Source: Thermohalobaculum sp039805905 (GTDB taxonomy: Bacteria > Pseudomonadota > Alphaproteobacteria > Rhodobacterales > Rhodobacteraceae). From it: a stretch of DNA of 64,000 nucleotides. The stretch spans positions 1-64,000 of the forward strand of contig JBDIVM010000014.1 of NCBI GenBank assembly GCA_039805905.1. The letters are read 5' to 3'. This document shows, one piece after another, positions 1 through 8,444 of this stretch (within the stretch, counting starts at the first letter, position 1; each line of letters starts with the position of its first letter). Made by a program: the position numbers and the translations under genes. Under the pieces are notes generated by a model. The model was not told the origin of the DNA and did no database searches. It saw nothing but the letters and a program-made list of their open reading frames with translations.

Positions 1-112
1 TCAGGTAGCGCTCCGCACTGAACGTCGCGCCCAGCGACGCGCCCGGGAGGTTCGTGCACCCGGCAAGCGCCAGCGCCGAAACCCCCAGCATCAAATAGGT
101 GGCAGTCTTCAT
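1..112 (-). CDS. Lipoprotein, C-terminus beyond the left edge
   Basis: The gene starts with ATG at 112 and runs off the left edge, so only 37 residues are visible. They form a bacterial lipoprotein signal: Lys2, a hydrophobic core, and a lipobox Leu16-Ala17-Gly18-Cys19. Thr at the +2 position after the lipidated Cys favours the outer membrane over the inner membrane. A purine-rich ribosome site (GGAGAGAGGG) lies just upstream of the ATG. The part of the protein that would define its family is outside the window, so function is unknown. Confidence 0.7.
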   Translation of the reverse strand, partial: MKTATYLMLGVSALALAGCTNLPGASLGATFSAERYL

Positions 113-432
113 CCCTCTCTCCGTTCGCTGCCGGGTCGCGCCACGAACGCGCACCCAGTACATTAGACTTCCGGCGTCAACGCCGACCTGACTCGCTCCA
201 TGTGGCATGAAAGCCGGAAAACCTCAATGGACGAACGGCCGGAATTGCTCCTGCAACAACAGTTTACCCCCGCAGTAACGTTTTCACAACAGTCGTAAGT
301 GATAATTGCCATCTCGGAAATCTTGTCATGTTCAGATGCACGGTATCGCCAGACGACCGGCGGACCGTGGCGAGGGACGGGGCGAGAAACAGGGCGAGCG
401 ACGGGCGAGGGCAGGAGAGAGGGAGGGGGAAG
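113..432. other. Divergent intergenic region
   Basis: About 320 bases separate the leftward lipoprotein gene from the rightward response regulator. The segment at about 265-335 is less GC-rich than its surroundings and probably carries the divergent promoters, but I could not pick out a convincing -35/-10 pair or a sigma-54 -24/-12 element. A purine-rich ribosome site (GGGAGGGGGAAGG, 421-433) sits at the right end and serves the GTG start of the response regulator. Confidence 0.4.
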
Positions 433-1881
433 GTGCCGGGCGTGACGCACACCGTCCTCGTCGCCGACGATGATTCGCAGCAGCGCCGTCAGATCGCCGC
501 CATTCTCACGTCCCTCGGCTACGGAACCGCCTTCGCAGCAGGCGGAATCGAGGCGGCCGACCGGATCGGTTCGGCCCGCCGTCTCGGCCTCGACCTCGTG
601 CTTCTGGACCTCAACATGCCCGACCTCGACGGCATGGGGGTCCTGCGGGGCATGCGTGATTCGGGGGTCGGACTGCCGGTCATCGTCCTGACCTCGGACG
701 GGTCGATCTCGCGCGCCGTCGAGGCGATGCGCGCCGGCGCGGTCGACTTCCTGGTCAAGCCCGCCTCGCCGGAACGGCTCGACGTGTCGATCCGGAACGC
801 GCTGGCGATTTCCAGCCTCTCGCGCGAGGTGCAGCGGCTGAGCCGGCAGTCGGAGAACAGGCTCTCCTTCGACGATCTGGTGGCGGAAAGCCCGGCCACC
901 CGCCGCGCCATCGCGCTCGCCCGCCGCCTGGCGCGCTCGGACGTGCCGGTCCTGATCCAGGGCGAATCCGGTACCGGCAAGGAGGTCTTTGCCCGGGCGA
1001 TCCACGGCTCGGGTGCTCGGGCCGGAGCGCCATTCGTCGCGGTCAACTGCGGCGCCCTGCCGGCCGCGCTGATCGAATCGATTCTCTTCGGCCACGAAAA
1101 GGGCGCCTTCACCGGGGCGACCGAGCGGCGGCGCGGCAAGTTCCAGGAGGCCTCGGGCGGGACCCTGTTCCTCGACGAGATCGGCGACCTGCCGCCCGAT
1201 GCCCAGGTGAAGCTTCTGCGCGCGATCCAGACCGGCGAGGTCGATCCGGTGGGCGGCACCGGGCCGGTCCGGGTCGACATCCGGCTGATCTCGGCGACGA
1301 ACCGCGACCTCGAGCTCATGATCGCGGAGGGACGGTTCCGCGAGGACCTCTACTACCGGATCGGCGTCTTCCCGATGACCCTGCCGCCGCTCCGCGGCCG
1401 GCGCGAGGACCTGCCCGGTCTTGCCCGGATGTTTCTGGCCCGCGCCGCGGCGGCCGAGGAGGTTGCGGTCGACGGCTTCAGCAGCGCGGCAATCGAGGTG
1501 ATCCTGCGGGCGGACTGGCCCGGCAATGTCCGCCAGCTCCAGAACACCATCCAGCGCGCCGTCATCCTGGCGGAGGGCTCGCTGATCCGGCCACAGGACC
1601 TGATCGGGCTTGCGCCGCGGCAGGTCCCGCCCCGGGAGCGCCCTGACGCCGCGGGCGGCGAGGGACCGGACGCGGGCTGCGAGGTGCCGCGGGCAGCGGA
1701 ACTGGCACTGACCCCGGATGGCCATATCCGCCGGCTCAGGGACATCGAGGCCGATGCGATCCGCAAGGCGCTCAGTCTCTACCGGGGCCGCATGGCCGAG
1801 GCGGCACGGCGCCTCGGGATCGGCCGCTCGACCCTCTACCGGAAGATCGACGAACTGCAGATCGACGTCACCGGCGGCTGA
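433..1881 (+). CDS. Sigma-54-dependent response regulator (NtrC family)
   Basis: The protein of about 482 residues has three domains in order: a receiver with acidic pocket Asp12-Asp13 and phospho-acceptor Asp59 (LDLNMPDLDG); an AAA+ domain with Walker A GESGTGKE, the sigma-54-contacting loop GAFTGA and Walker B GGTLFLDEIGDL; and a C-terminal Fis-type helix-turn-helix (MAEAARRLGIGRSTLYRKI). It should activate sigma-54 promoters when phosphorylated. No histidine kinase is adjacent, so the signal is unknown. The open frame extends to 328, but GTG 433 or GTG 442 behind GGGAGGGGG is the likelier start because the receiver fold begins at once. It is similar to DctD/NtrC-like regulators, but I cannot assign an orthologue. 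Confidence 0.88.
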   Translation: MPGVTHTVLVADDDSQQRRQIAAILTSLGYGTAFAAGGIEAADRIGSARRLGLDLVLLDLNMPDLDGMGVLRGMRDSGVGLPVIVLTSDGSISRAVEAMRAGAVDFLVKPASPERLDVSIRNALAISSLSREVQRLSRQSENRLSFDDLVAESPATRRAIALARRLARSDVPVLIQGESGTGKEVFARAIHGSGARAGAPFVAVNCGALPAALIESILFGHEKGAFTGATERRRGKFQEASGGTLFLDEIGDLPPDAQVKLLRAIQTGEVDPVGGTGPVRVDIRLISATNRDLELMIAEGRFREDLYYRIGVFPMTLPPLRGRREDLPGLARMFLARAAAAEEVAVDGFSSAAIEVILRADWPGNVRQLQNTIQRAVILAEGSLIRPQDLIGLAPRQVPPRERPDAAGGEGPDAGCEVPRAAELALTPDGHIRRLRDIEADAIRKALSLYRGRMAEAARRLGIGRSTLYRKIDELQIDVTGG

Positions 1882-1892
1882 CCGCCGCAGGG

Positions 1893-2975
1893 TCAGCCGA
1901 CCGGCACTGTCAGGTCCACGCTCACCGGAAAATGGTCCGAGGCATCCCTGAGGGCCGCCCTCAGCCGCGCGCCGATCCGCCGGTCATCCGGGACGAACGG
2001 GTTCCAGATCCGCCAGCGCGGACGGGTCGTTCCCGCCAGGCCCGGCGTGAGCATGACGAAATCGATCAGTGCATCCAGATGGCGTTCGCCCGCACCGTCG
2101 CTGAACCGGGCCGTGGCCAGACCGCCGGCCGCGGCTCCATGCCCGGGGCGGAGACCGGGGCGGAGACCGGGGCCGGCCGCAAGGGCCCCGCGGGCGCCTT
2201 CCGGTCCGGCGACGAACTCGACGCTCGAGCGGCCACTGACCCGTTCGAGCATGTCGATGCCCGGCCCGTCGTTGAAATCGCCAAGCGCGATGACCTCCTC
2301 ACCGGCCGCGAGGTGCTCGTCGATCCGCGCCCGGAGCCAGGTTGCCTGGGCAAGCTGCTTCACCCGGTTCTCGATCCCGCGCCGCCGCAGCGCCTCGGCC
2401 GATCCGGCGATATTCGGAGCCTTCGACTTCAGGTGGACCGCGATCAGCCGGAAGGCGAGGCCGCCCGCAAGATCGGTCACAGCCGCCTCGAGCGGCGGCT
2501 TCGAGAATTCGTAGGCCTCGGGCCTGCCGTCGCCGTCGATGTCGGCAGCGAAGAACCCGTCGAAGCGCGGCACCGGCGCCGGGGCGGCGCGGGCGATCGC
2601 CGCGGCGGCCGTTATGCGCACGCCCACCGGCGCGTGTTCGGCCGCAATCCGGTCCGGGTCGAACAGGAGCGCAATCTCCTGGTGGGTCGGGTTCTCGAAG
2701 CCGAGGAGCGCCGCCCGCTGGCGCAGCACGAAATGCCGGGCGAAGGACTCGAGGGCCATCACGGTCGACTGCCGGTGGCCGGTGTTCGGCGCCTCGACGA
2801 TCGCGTAGCAGTCCGCATCGACGGTGCGAAGCACCTCGGCGATCGCCTCCGCCTGCCGGCGCCGCGTGATGCCCGGCAGGGACGACCATCCGTCATCCGC
2901 CAGCAGGCGGTTGTCGCGGTCGAACAGCCGCGCGAACCAGGCGACGTTGTAGCAGGCGATTCGGAGGCGCGGCAT
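1893..2975 (-). CDS. Endonuclease/exonuclease/phosphatase-family protein
   Basis: A 360-residue protein with the signature elements of the DNase I-like fold: an N-terminal strand with Asn (YNVAWF), a metal-binding Glu in IVEAPN, a His-containing strand (AVHLKS), GDFND and a C-terminal DHFPV. These residues bind metal and catalyse phosphodiester or phosphomonoester hydrolysis, but the substrate cannot be read from sequence. There is no obvious signal peptide. The gene lies 54 bases downstream of gapR on the same strand and may be co-transcribed. A short Gly-Leu-Arg-Pro repeat inside the protein comes from a 12-base tandem repeat in the DNA. Confidence 0.82.
   Translation of the reverse strand: MPRLRIACYNVAWFARLFDRDNRLLADDGWSSLPGITRRRQAEAIAEVLRTVDADCYAIVEAPNTGHRQSTVMALESFARHFVLRQRAALLGFENPTHQEIALLFDPDRIAAEHAPVGVRITAAAAIARAAPAPVPRFDGFFAADIDGDGRPEAYEFSKPPLEAAVTDLAGGLAFRLIAVHLKSKAPNIAGSAEALRRRGIENRVKQLAQATWLRARIDEHLAAGEEVIALGDFNDGPGIDMLERVSGRSSVEFVAGPEGARGALAAGPGLRPGLRPGHGAAAGGLATARFSDGAGERHLDALIDFVMLTPGLAGTTRPRWRIWNPFVPDDRRIGARLRAALRDASDHFPVSVDLTVPVG
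2143..2174. repeat. 12-base tandem repeat inside the phosphatase-fold gene
   Basis: The unit CCGGGGCGGAGA is present about 2.6 times in direct tandem. Twelve bases are four codons, so the repeat stays in frame and encodes Gly-Leu-Arg-Pro repeats in a surface-type insertion of the protein at 1893-2975. Copy-number change would alter length without breaking the frame. Confidence 0.7.
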
Positions 2976-3029
2976 TCCGGTCCCGGCAGGTGAGGTCGGA
3001 CGACAGACTGCCCGCGCGCCGTCGGCCGT

Positions 3030-3302
3030 TCAACCGGGAAGCATTCCCAGCGCCGAGAGGTAGAGTTCGAGCAGCGCCTCCTCCTCCTGCCGCTCCTCGG
3101 TGGGCTTCCTGCGCAGCCCGATCACCTTGCGCAGCGTCCGGGTGTCGAAGCCGTTGGCCTTGGCCTCGGCATAGACTTCCTTGATCTGCTCGGCGACCTC
3201 CTTCTTCTCCTCCTCGAGCCGCTCGATGCGCTCGATGATTGCCCTCAGCTGCCCGGCGGCGACCGCCGTGGTGGAAAACGTCCCGTCGCCCTGCTGGTCC
3301 AT
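3030..3302 (-). CDS. gapR: GapR family nucleoid-associated protein (DUF2312)
   Basis: A 90-residue protein matching the DUF2312/UPF0335 family in length and layout: an N-terminal helix rich in Glu and Lys that should form a coiled coil (RAIIERIERLEEEKKEV), then FDTRTLRKVIGLRRK and an acidic C-terminal helix. In Caulobacter the family member GapR binds overtwisted, AT-rich DNA ahead of replication and transcription and stimulates type II topoisomerases. I chose ATG 3302 rather than the longer frame from 3344 because it gives the family length and the upstream extension is unrelated. Its neighbours are the DUF1244 gene upstream and the phosphatase-fold gene downstream. Confidence 0.9.
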   Translation of the reverse strand: MDQQGDGTFSTTAVAAGQLRAIIERIERLEEEKKEVAEQIKEVYAEAKANGFDTRTLRKVIGLRRKPTEERQEEEALLELYLSALGMLPG

Positions 3303-3378
3303 GCCTCTGCCCCTGATTCTGGTGGTTTGCTGGCGCGGGACCATAGAGGCACGCCCATGCGCACGGCAACCGCCGCGA

Positions 3379-3690
3379 TCAGTGATCGGGATGGCTGTGA
3401 CGGAACGCCTCCTTCTGCGTTTCGGTGGCCTCGGCCTGGTACGTCGCGCGCCATTGGTCGTAGGGCATGCCGTAGACGATCTCGCGCGCCTCGTCCTTGC
3501 CGATCTCCACCCCCTGCTCGGCCGCCGCCTCCTGGTACCAGCGGCTGAGGCAGTTGCGGCAGAAGCCCGAGAGGTTCATCAGGTCGATGTTCTGCACGTC
3601 GGTCCGGTTGCGCAGATGGTCGCGCAGGCGCCGGAACACGGCGGCCTCGGCCTCGATGACGTTCAGATCGGTGGCGTTGCGGTCGGTCAT
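3379..3690 (-). CDS. DUF1244 family protein
   Basis: A 103-residue protein with the conserved core of DUF1244: VFRRLRDHLRNRTDVQNIDLMN, then FCRNCLSRWY with a Cys-x2-Cys pair, and YGMPYDQW near the end. The family is common in proteobacteria and has no established function. The ATG at 3690 overlaps the stop codon of the upstream amidohydrolase gene in an ATGA arrangement and has a perfect AGGAGG ribosome site, so the two genes are probably translationally coupled. Confidence 0.9.
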   Translation of the reverse strand: MTDRNATDLNVIEAEAAVFRRLRDHLRNRTDVQNIDLMNLSGFCRNCLSRWYQEAAAEQGVEIGKDEAREIVYGMPYDQWRATYQAEATETQKEAFRHSHPDH

Positions 3691-4520
3691 GCGGTCCTCC
3701 TGTCGGTGTCCTCCTCCGATATGGTCTGCGCCGGAGCCGACGCAAGCGCCACCTCCATCTCGCACACGGCATCGCGGATCATCGGCGCGAGCCGTCCCGC
3801 CCAGTCTCCCTGCTCGTCAGGCGTGCCGATCAGGTCGTTGCGGACCTCGATCAGGATGTGCGGGAAGCCCCGGCTGGTGCCATGCTGCCACATGGTATCG
3901 CCGACGAGCTGGCCCGAATAGGGCTCGTTGTCGCCGACCACGAGATCCTCCTCGGCCCTGAGCCGCGCGAGCAGCGGGCGCAGCAGGCGGTCGTCCCGGT
4001 CCCACAGCAGCCCGACATGCCAGGGCCGCCAGGCCCGGCCCCGGAACTGCGGCGTGAACGAGTGGATCGAGACCAGCACCGGAAGCCGCCCGGTCGCGGT
4101 CACCTCGTCGAGCGCCTGCCGGATCGCGGCATGGTAGGGTCGCCAGTAGGCGACCTTTCGCCGCTCGATCTCCTGCGCGCCCAGATGCCGGTTTCCGGGG
4201 ATCATCGTGCCGTCGTAGAGCTTCATCACCAGGGTCGGGTCGTCCTCGCCCCGGTTGGGGTCGATCACGAGCCGCGAGAAGGTCGAGAGCACCGCCCCGG
4301 CGCCGAGCCGCGCGGCAAGCCCCAGCGTCACGCCGCGGGCCCCCACGTCCCAGGCGATGTGGCGCGCCATGTCCTCGGGCGGCACGCCGAGGTCGCCCAC
4401 CTCGGGCGGCACCGTGTTGCGGGCATGGTCGCAGAGCAGCAGCACATGGCCGAGCGCCGCCGGGCCGCCGGCGGGGAGGAGCCGTTCGAATGCCTGGAAT
4501 CCTGACGTATCTGCGGTCAC
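3687..4520 (-). CDS. N-formylglutamate amidohydrolase family protein
   Basis: A 277-residue protein of the N-formylglutamate amidohydrolase fold. It shows the family's early metal-site motif LLCDHARN, the SIHSFTPQFRG strand and a C-terminal IEVRNDLIG segment. Family members hydrolyse N-formyl-L-glutamate at the end of some histidine-degradation routes, but no hut genes are nearby, so the true substrate is uncertain. The start is GTG 4520, preceded by GAGGGA. The same frame is open for another 2 kb upstream, but that stretch is antisense to pyk and not part of the gene. It ends in an ATGA overlap with DUF1244. Confidence 0.85.
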   Translation of the reverse strand: MTADTSGFQAFERLLPAGGPAALGHVLLLCDHARNTVPPEVGDLGVPPEDMARHIAWDVGARGVTLGLAARLGAGAVLSTFSRLVIDPNRGEDDPTLVMKLYDGTMIPGNRHLGAQEIERRKVAYWRPYHAAIRQALDEVTATGRLPVLVSIHSFTPQFRGRAWRPWHVGLLWDRDDRLLRPLLARLRAEEDLVVGDNEPYSGQLVGDTMWQHGTSRGFPHILIEVRNDLIGTPDEQGDWAGRLAPMIRDAVCEMEVALASAPAQTISEEDTDRRTA

Positions 4521-4624
4521 GGGTCCCTCGCGGCAGGCCGGGTCGGCCGGGCGGGTCGGCCGAATGGACGGGATGCGCCGAGACCCTAATCCGACTTCGC
4601 CGCCGCGAACAAGAACGCTACTTC

Positions 4625-4655
4625 GTGAGCTGATGGTTTTGTGAGCAGATGGTTT
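4625..4655. repeat. 15-base direct repeat upstream of pyk
   Basis: GTGAGCTGATGGTTT (4625-4639) is followed one base later by GTGAGCAGATGGTTT (4641-4655), two copies with a single mismatch and a 16-base period. They lie in the 207-base region between the divergent amidohydrolase and pyk genes, about 75 bases before the pyk start. The placement suggests tandem binding sites for a regulator; no regulator can be named. Confidence 0.6.
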
Positions 4656-4727
4656 CTTGAAACCGTTGTCGCTATGTGGATGATCGCGCCGGGAAACGGG
4701 CCGCCAACCAGCCGGGGGAACTGACGC

Positions 4728-6179
4728 ATGCGCCGCAAGAGAAGTGTGAAGATCGTCGCGACGGTCGGTCCGGCCTCGTCCTCCCGGCCGGTGCTGGAGA
4801 ACCTGTTCGCGGCCGGGGTCGATGTGTTCCGGCTGAACCTCAGCCACGGCTCTCATGGCGACATCGCCGAGCGCCATGCGCTGATCCGCGAGATCGAGCA
4901 CCAGAGCGGCCGGCCGATCGGCATCCTCGCCGACCTGCAGGGCCCGAAGCTGCGGGTCGGGCGGTTCGCCGGGGGGGCGGTCCCGCTCGAGCCGGGGCAG
5001 GCGTTCCGCTTCGACCTCGAGGACCGGCCGGGCGACGCGGCGCGGGTGCAGCTCCCGCACCCGGAGATCTTTGCCGCGCTGGAGCCGGGGGCGACTCTTC
5101 TCGTCAATGATGGCAAGATCAGGCTCCGCGTCACCGCCTGCGACGCCGGCAGCGCCGATTGCGAGGTGGTGGTCGGCGGCGAGATCTCGAACAACAAGGG
5201 CGTGAACGTCCCCGATGTCGTCCTGCCGCTCGCGGCGCTGACCGGGAAGGACCGCCGGGACCTCGACTTCGTGCTCGGCCTCGGGGTCGACTGGCTGGCC
5301 CTGAGTTTCGTGCAGCGGCCCGAGGACGTGCTGGAGGCACGCGAGCTGATCGCCGGGCGTCCCGTCGCGGTGATGGCCAAGGTCGAGAAGCCCGCCTGCG
5401 TTGCCCGGTTCGACGAGATCCTCCCGGTGGTCGATGGCATCATGGTGGCGCGCGGCGATCTCGGCGTCGAGCTGCCGGTAGCCGAGCTTCCGGCCCTGCA
5501 GAAGCGGCTGATCCGCGCCTGCCGCCGGGCCGGCAAGCCGGTCATCGTCGCCACCCAGATGCTCGAGAGCATGATCACCTCGCCGGTGCCGACCCGGGCC
5601 GAGGTCTCGGACGTGGCGAACGCGATCTACGAGGGCGCCGACGCGGTGATGCTGTCGGCCGAATCCGCCGCCGGACAGTATCCGGTCGAGGCGGTGGCAA
5701 TGATGGACACCATCGCCCAGACCGTCGAGCGCGAGGAAAGCTACCTCCGCGCGATCCACACCAGCGGGCCGGAATTCAAGCGTGAGACGGTGTCCGACGC
5801 GATCACCGCTGCCGCGCGCCAGGTGGCTGAGGCGACCAAGGTCAAGGCGATCTGCTGCTTCACCCATTCGGGCACAACCGCCCTGCTTGCCTCGCGCGAG
5901 CGGCCCGCAGTGCCGATCCTGGCCCTGACTCCGATTGTCGCCACCGCGCGGCGGCTGAGCCTCGCCTGGGGGTTGCACTGCGTGATCAGCCAGCCGGTCG
6001 ACCGGTTCAAGCTCGCGGTGGTCAGCGCGATCCGCGCCGCACGCACCGACGGCTTCGCCGGCGCGGGCGACAACATCATCGTCACCGCGGGCGTGCCCTT
6101 CAACGTCTCCGGCACCACCAACATCCTGCGCGTCGCGCCGATGGACGAGCGGCTGATCTACGAGGGGGGCAGCGAATAG
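4728..6179 (+). CDS. pyk: Pyruvate kinase
   Basis: A 483-residue enzyme converting phosphoenolpyruvate and ADP to pyruvate and ATP in the cytoplasm. Family motifs appear in order: KIVATVGPASS at the N-terminus, LNLSHG, the B domain (about residues 68-165), the active-site AKVEKP with its catalytic Lys, MVARGDLGVE, and TQMLESM. The C-terminal regulatory domain is complete. Length agrees with bacterial pyruvate kinases. Transcription is probably driven from the 4521-4727 region, which carries a tandem direct repeat. A run of seven G lies within the coding sequence near 4971, but the frame is intact. Confidence 0.97.
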   Translation: MRRKRSVKIVATVGPASSSRPVLENLFAAGVDVFRLNLSHGSHGDIAERHALIREIEHQSGRPIGILADLQGPKLRVGRFAGGAVPLEPGQAFRFDLEDRPGDAARVQLPHPEIFAALEPGATLLVNDGKIRLRVTACDAGSADCEVVVGGEISNNKGVNVPDVVLPLAALTGKDRRDLDFVLGLGVDWLALSFVQRPEDVLEARELIAGRPVAVMAKVEKPACVARFDEILPVVDGIMVARGDLGVELPVAELPALQKRLIRACRRAGKPVIVATQMLESMITSPVPTRAEVSDVANAIYEGADAVMLSAESAAGQYPVEAVAMMDTIAQTVEREESYLRAIHTSGPEFKRETVSDAITAAARQVAEATKVKAICCFTHSGTTALLASRERPAVPILALTPIVATARRLSLAWGLHCVISQPVDRFKLAVVSAIRAARTDGFAGAGDNIIVTAGVPFNVSGTTNILRVAPMDERLIYEGGSE

Positions 6180-6269
6180 GCCGCAGCCCTGCCCGCCGCG
6201 CGGCCGAGACATCGGCGTGGCGGCCGTGTATCCTCGGGTCAGCAAGGATGCCTGCCGGGAGACCCTGCC

Positions 6270-6686
6270 ATGCCCCACACCGTCCGCGACCGCATCCAGC
6301 GCTGGGTGCTGCTGCCCACCCCGCCGGAGAAGGTCTGGGCCGAGATCGGCGGCTTCGGCGCGATCGCCGACTGGCATCCGGGTGTGACTTCGGCCGAGGT
6401 GGTCGAGATCGAGGGCGAGGTGCACCGGCACCTGCGCGCCCCTGACGGCGGGCTCACGCTCGAGCGCCTGATCGAGACCGGCCGCCTCCACTACACCTAC
6501 GAGATCGTCGAGTCGCACCTTCCGCTCGCCGAACACCGCGCAACGCTGAGTTGCGTCGCCGAGGGAGGCGGGTGCCACGTCTTCTGGTCGGCGATGTTCG
6601 AGCCGACCGACGAAAGCGCCGACGACATCGTCAGCGCATTCTACGAGGACGGGCTGCGCGCGCTGCGCGAACGCTACGGCGGCTGA
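6270..6686 (+). CDS. SRPBCC (START/Bet v1-like) family protein
   Basis: A 138-residue single-domain protein with the SRPBCC pattern: an opening strand, the PPEKVWAEIGGFGAIADWHP helix pair near residues 18-38, a run of alternating beta strands and a long C-terminal helix (FYEDGLRALRERYGG). These proteins form a hydrophobic ligand cavity and are often annotated as polyketide-cyclase or lipid-binding proteins. No ligand can be inferred. It follows pyk by 90 bases on the same strand and is convergent with the first TadG-like paralogue. Confidence 0.78.
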   Translation: MPHTVRDRIQRWVLLPTPPEKVWAEIGGFGAIADWHPGVTSAEVVEIEGEVHRHLRAPDGGLTLERLIETGRLHYTYEIVESHLPLAEHRATLSCVAEGGGCHVFWSAMFEPTDESADDIVSAFYEDGLRALRERYGG

Positions 6687-6764
6687 GGCGGCGCGGCGGT
6701 GCCGGATGCCGAAGACCGGCCGCCGTCACCCGGCAGCCGGCCCTCGCCGTCTCACCTCCGGGCG

Positions 6765-8078
6765 TCAGAGCACGAGGCGATAGTAGTCGACGGTGAAAAG
6801 GTCCGGCGCTCCCGTCGAGCAGAGACCGAACATGTTGTTCGAGGTCAGGGTGATGTCCTGGCCGGTCTGCACCGAGATGCCGTTGATGCCGAGGTCCCGG
6901 GCACCGAGATCGACATCGCCGGCGGCCACGATCTGCACCCCGTCCATGCCGGTGGTCGACGCGGTGTGGATGGTCGCGTTCGAGAACAGCTGCACGCCGC
7001 CACCCGGCGCACAGCTGTCCGGCAGGCCGAGCTGGACGCCGGAGGCGATGGTGATGTCGGCGTTGTCGATCTTGCCGTTGCCGCCCGAACGCGAGCCCAG
7101 CACCGCACTGTAGACACTGGCGCCGGCGTTGATCTTGAGCTGGCACTCCGCGATGATCACGACGTTCTGGATCGTCACGTTGCTGGGGATGACGGCATTC
7201 TTGTTGGGCTTGCACTGCACGTGATAGACGCGGTGCTCCTGGATGTTGCCCAGGTCGAACTTCTCGTCGACGACGATCACCGGCAGCGAGGTGTCGATAT
7301 AGGTCGGCTGCGAGGCCGAACCGATATCCAGGAAGGACTGCATGATCTCGTCCACATGGTTGACCATGCGCGGGTCCAGGCTCGATTCGCGGAGCGCCTG
7401 CGGCAGGCCGATATTGCTGGTCATCCCGCTCGCCGGGATCGACAGCATGTCGAGGTCGGGCATGCTGACATTCACCCCCGGCTCGAAGAAGTTGTTGCTG
7501 GACATGTCCACGCCCTGCTGACCGTGGACGCAGATCTTGTTGACGAAGCCGTTGTTCGACGAGATGTCGACGATGCCGCGGGCGACGAGTCCGTTGCGAA
7601 GGCAATCGGGGATGAACTTCTGGGCAACCGCCTGGGCGTTCACGTTCCAGCTCATGAGCCCGATGATGCGCAGGAAATTGGTGGCGAGAGGGTTGCCGTT
7701 CTCGGTCGAGCGGCGCGCCGTCACCATCACCGCGTCCGGGAGCGCGGCCGAGGTATCGAGCTGGCGGTTGACCGGATCCCACTTGCCGACAAGCACATCG
7801 GACGGGTCGACCACCGCGCCGTTGATGGCGGTCGACATGTTCGACGACCCGTAGGACACGGCGGTTGCCGTCACCGCGCCCGAGTCGCCGAGGTCGATCG
7901 CCGCCGCGAGCGCGGCCGAGTCGGCGGTGGCCTGCAGCATCGTCCGTGACCGGAAGCCGTCGGTCGAATCGACCGCCAGCCCGCAGATGCCGACCATCAG
8001 CACGAACCACAACAGGCCCCAGATCGTGCCGCCGCCGCGTTCGTCCCGCCAAAGCCGGAGTTCACGTAAGAACTTCAT
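6765..8078 (-). CDS. TadG-like pilus-assembly protein, paralogue 1 of 4
   Basis: A 437-residue exported protein starting at ATG 8078 behind GGGGGAG. The N-terminus has a short cytoplasmic tail, Gly-Gly-Gly, one membrane helix (about residues 17-36) and QATADSAALAAAI, the hallmark of Flp-pilus TadE/G-like N-domains. The middle carries DISSNNGF, ICVHGQ and DPRMVNHV. The last ~150 residues are Asn/Gly/Val-rich short strands resembling a parallel beta-helix and end in DYYRLVL. Six Cys outside the membrane segment are shared by all four paralogues and could form disulfides. It most resembles paralogue 4. Function is inferred to be surface or pilus-associated; no close characterised homologue comes to mind. 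Confidence 0.72.
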   Translation of the reverse strand: MKFLRELRLWRDERGGGTIWGLLWFVLMVGICGLAVDSTDGFRSRTMLQATADSAALAAAIDLGDSGAVTATAVSYGSSNMSTAINGAVVDPSDVLVGKWDPVNRQLDTSAALPDAVMVTARRSTENGNPLATNFLRIIGLMSWNVNAQAVAQKFIPDCLRNGLVARGIVDISSNNGFVNKICVHGQQGVDMSSNNFFEPGVNVSMPDLDMLSIPASGMTSNIGLPQALRESSLDPRMVNHVDEIMQSFLDIGSASQPTYIDTSLPVIVVDEKFDLGNIQEHRVYHVQCKPNKNAVIPSNVTIQNVVIIAECQLKINAGASVYSAVLGSRSGGNGKIDNADITIASGVQLGLPDSCAPGGGVQLFSNATIHTASTTGMDGVQIVAAGDVDLGARDLGINGISVQTGQDITLTSNNMFGLCSTGAPDLFTVDYYRLVL

Positions 8079-8444
8079 GGTCTCCCCCGAAAGCTCCTGG
8101 TCACCAGACCGGTCCCACACCAGCAGGCTTGGGAGAACCGCGGGCATCACGCTCACTCACTCCGAAAGCCTGCCAACCGTTCCGACAACACGGCAGGCCG
8201 GAGTCTCTTGTGACAGTTTCGTATCCGGACTTCGCTTTGCTATCTTCAGGCGAAAGCAGTCATCGCCTCGTATCGGCAGGAATGAAGCGGCGAGAAAGTT
8301 TTCCCGGTATGGATGAAATGATCCGTGGCCGCACATGCGCGTTTGCGGGCGCGGGAGACCCGGAGATCGGGTTCGGCGCGGCCGGGTAGACCGGCCGCGC
8401 CGCTCATGCGAGAGTCCCTTCGGGCGACGGTCAGACCATCAGAG
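8079..8444. other. Spacer between TadG-like paralogues 2 and 1
   Basis: This 366-base gap holds no convincing gene on either strand. Near its right end is a perfect 11-base-pair hairpin (8375-8401) downstream of paralogue 2. A second inverted repeat, GCCTGCC/GGCAGGC, occupies 8168-8198. The length is unusual for an operon and suggests that paralogue 1 may have its own promoter, though I could not identify clear boxes. Confidence 0.45.
8375..8401 (-). terminator. Hairpin downstream of TadG-like paralogue 2
   Basis: GGCGCGGCCGG and CCGGCCGCGCC form a perfect 11-base-pair stem around the loop GTAGA, 44 bases past the stop codon of paralogue 2. There is no U-tract, so it may terminate weakly, stabilise the mRNA 3' end or act as a processing site. 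Confidence 0.5.

Noticed and set aside
3687..6578. A 963-residue leftward open frame covering pyk and the SRPBCC gene
   Set aside because: Only its last 277 codons are the N-formylglutamate amidohydrolase-like gene. The rest is antisense to pyk and has no recognisable motif; long antisense frames are expected at this GC content.
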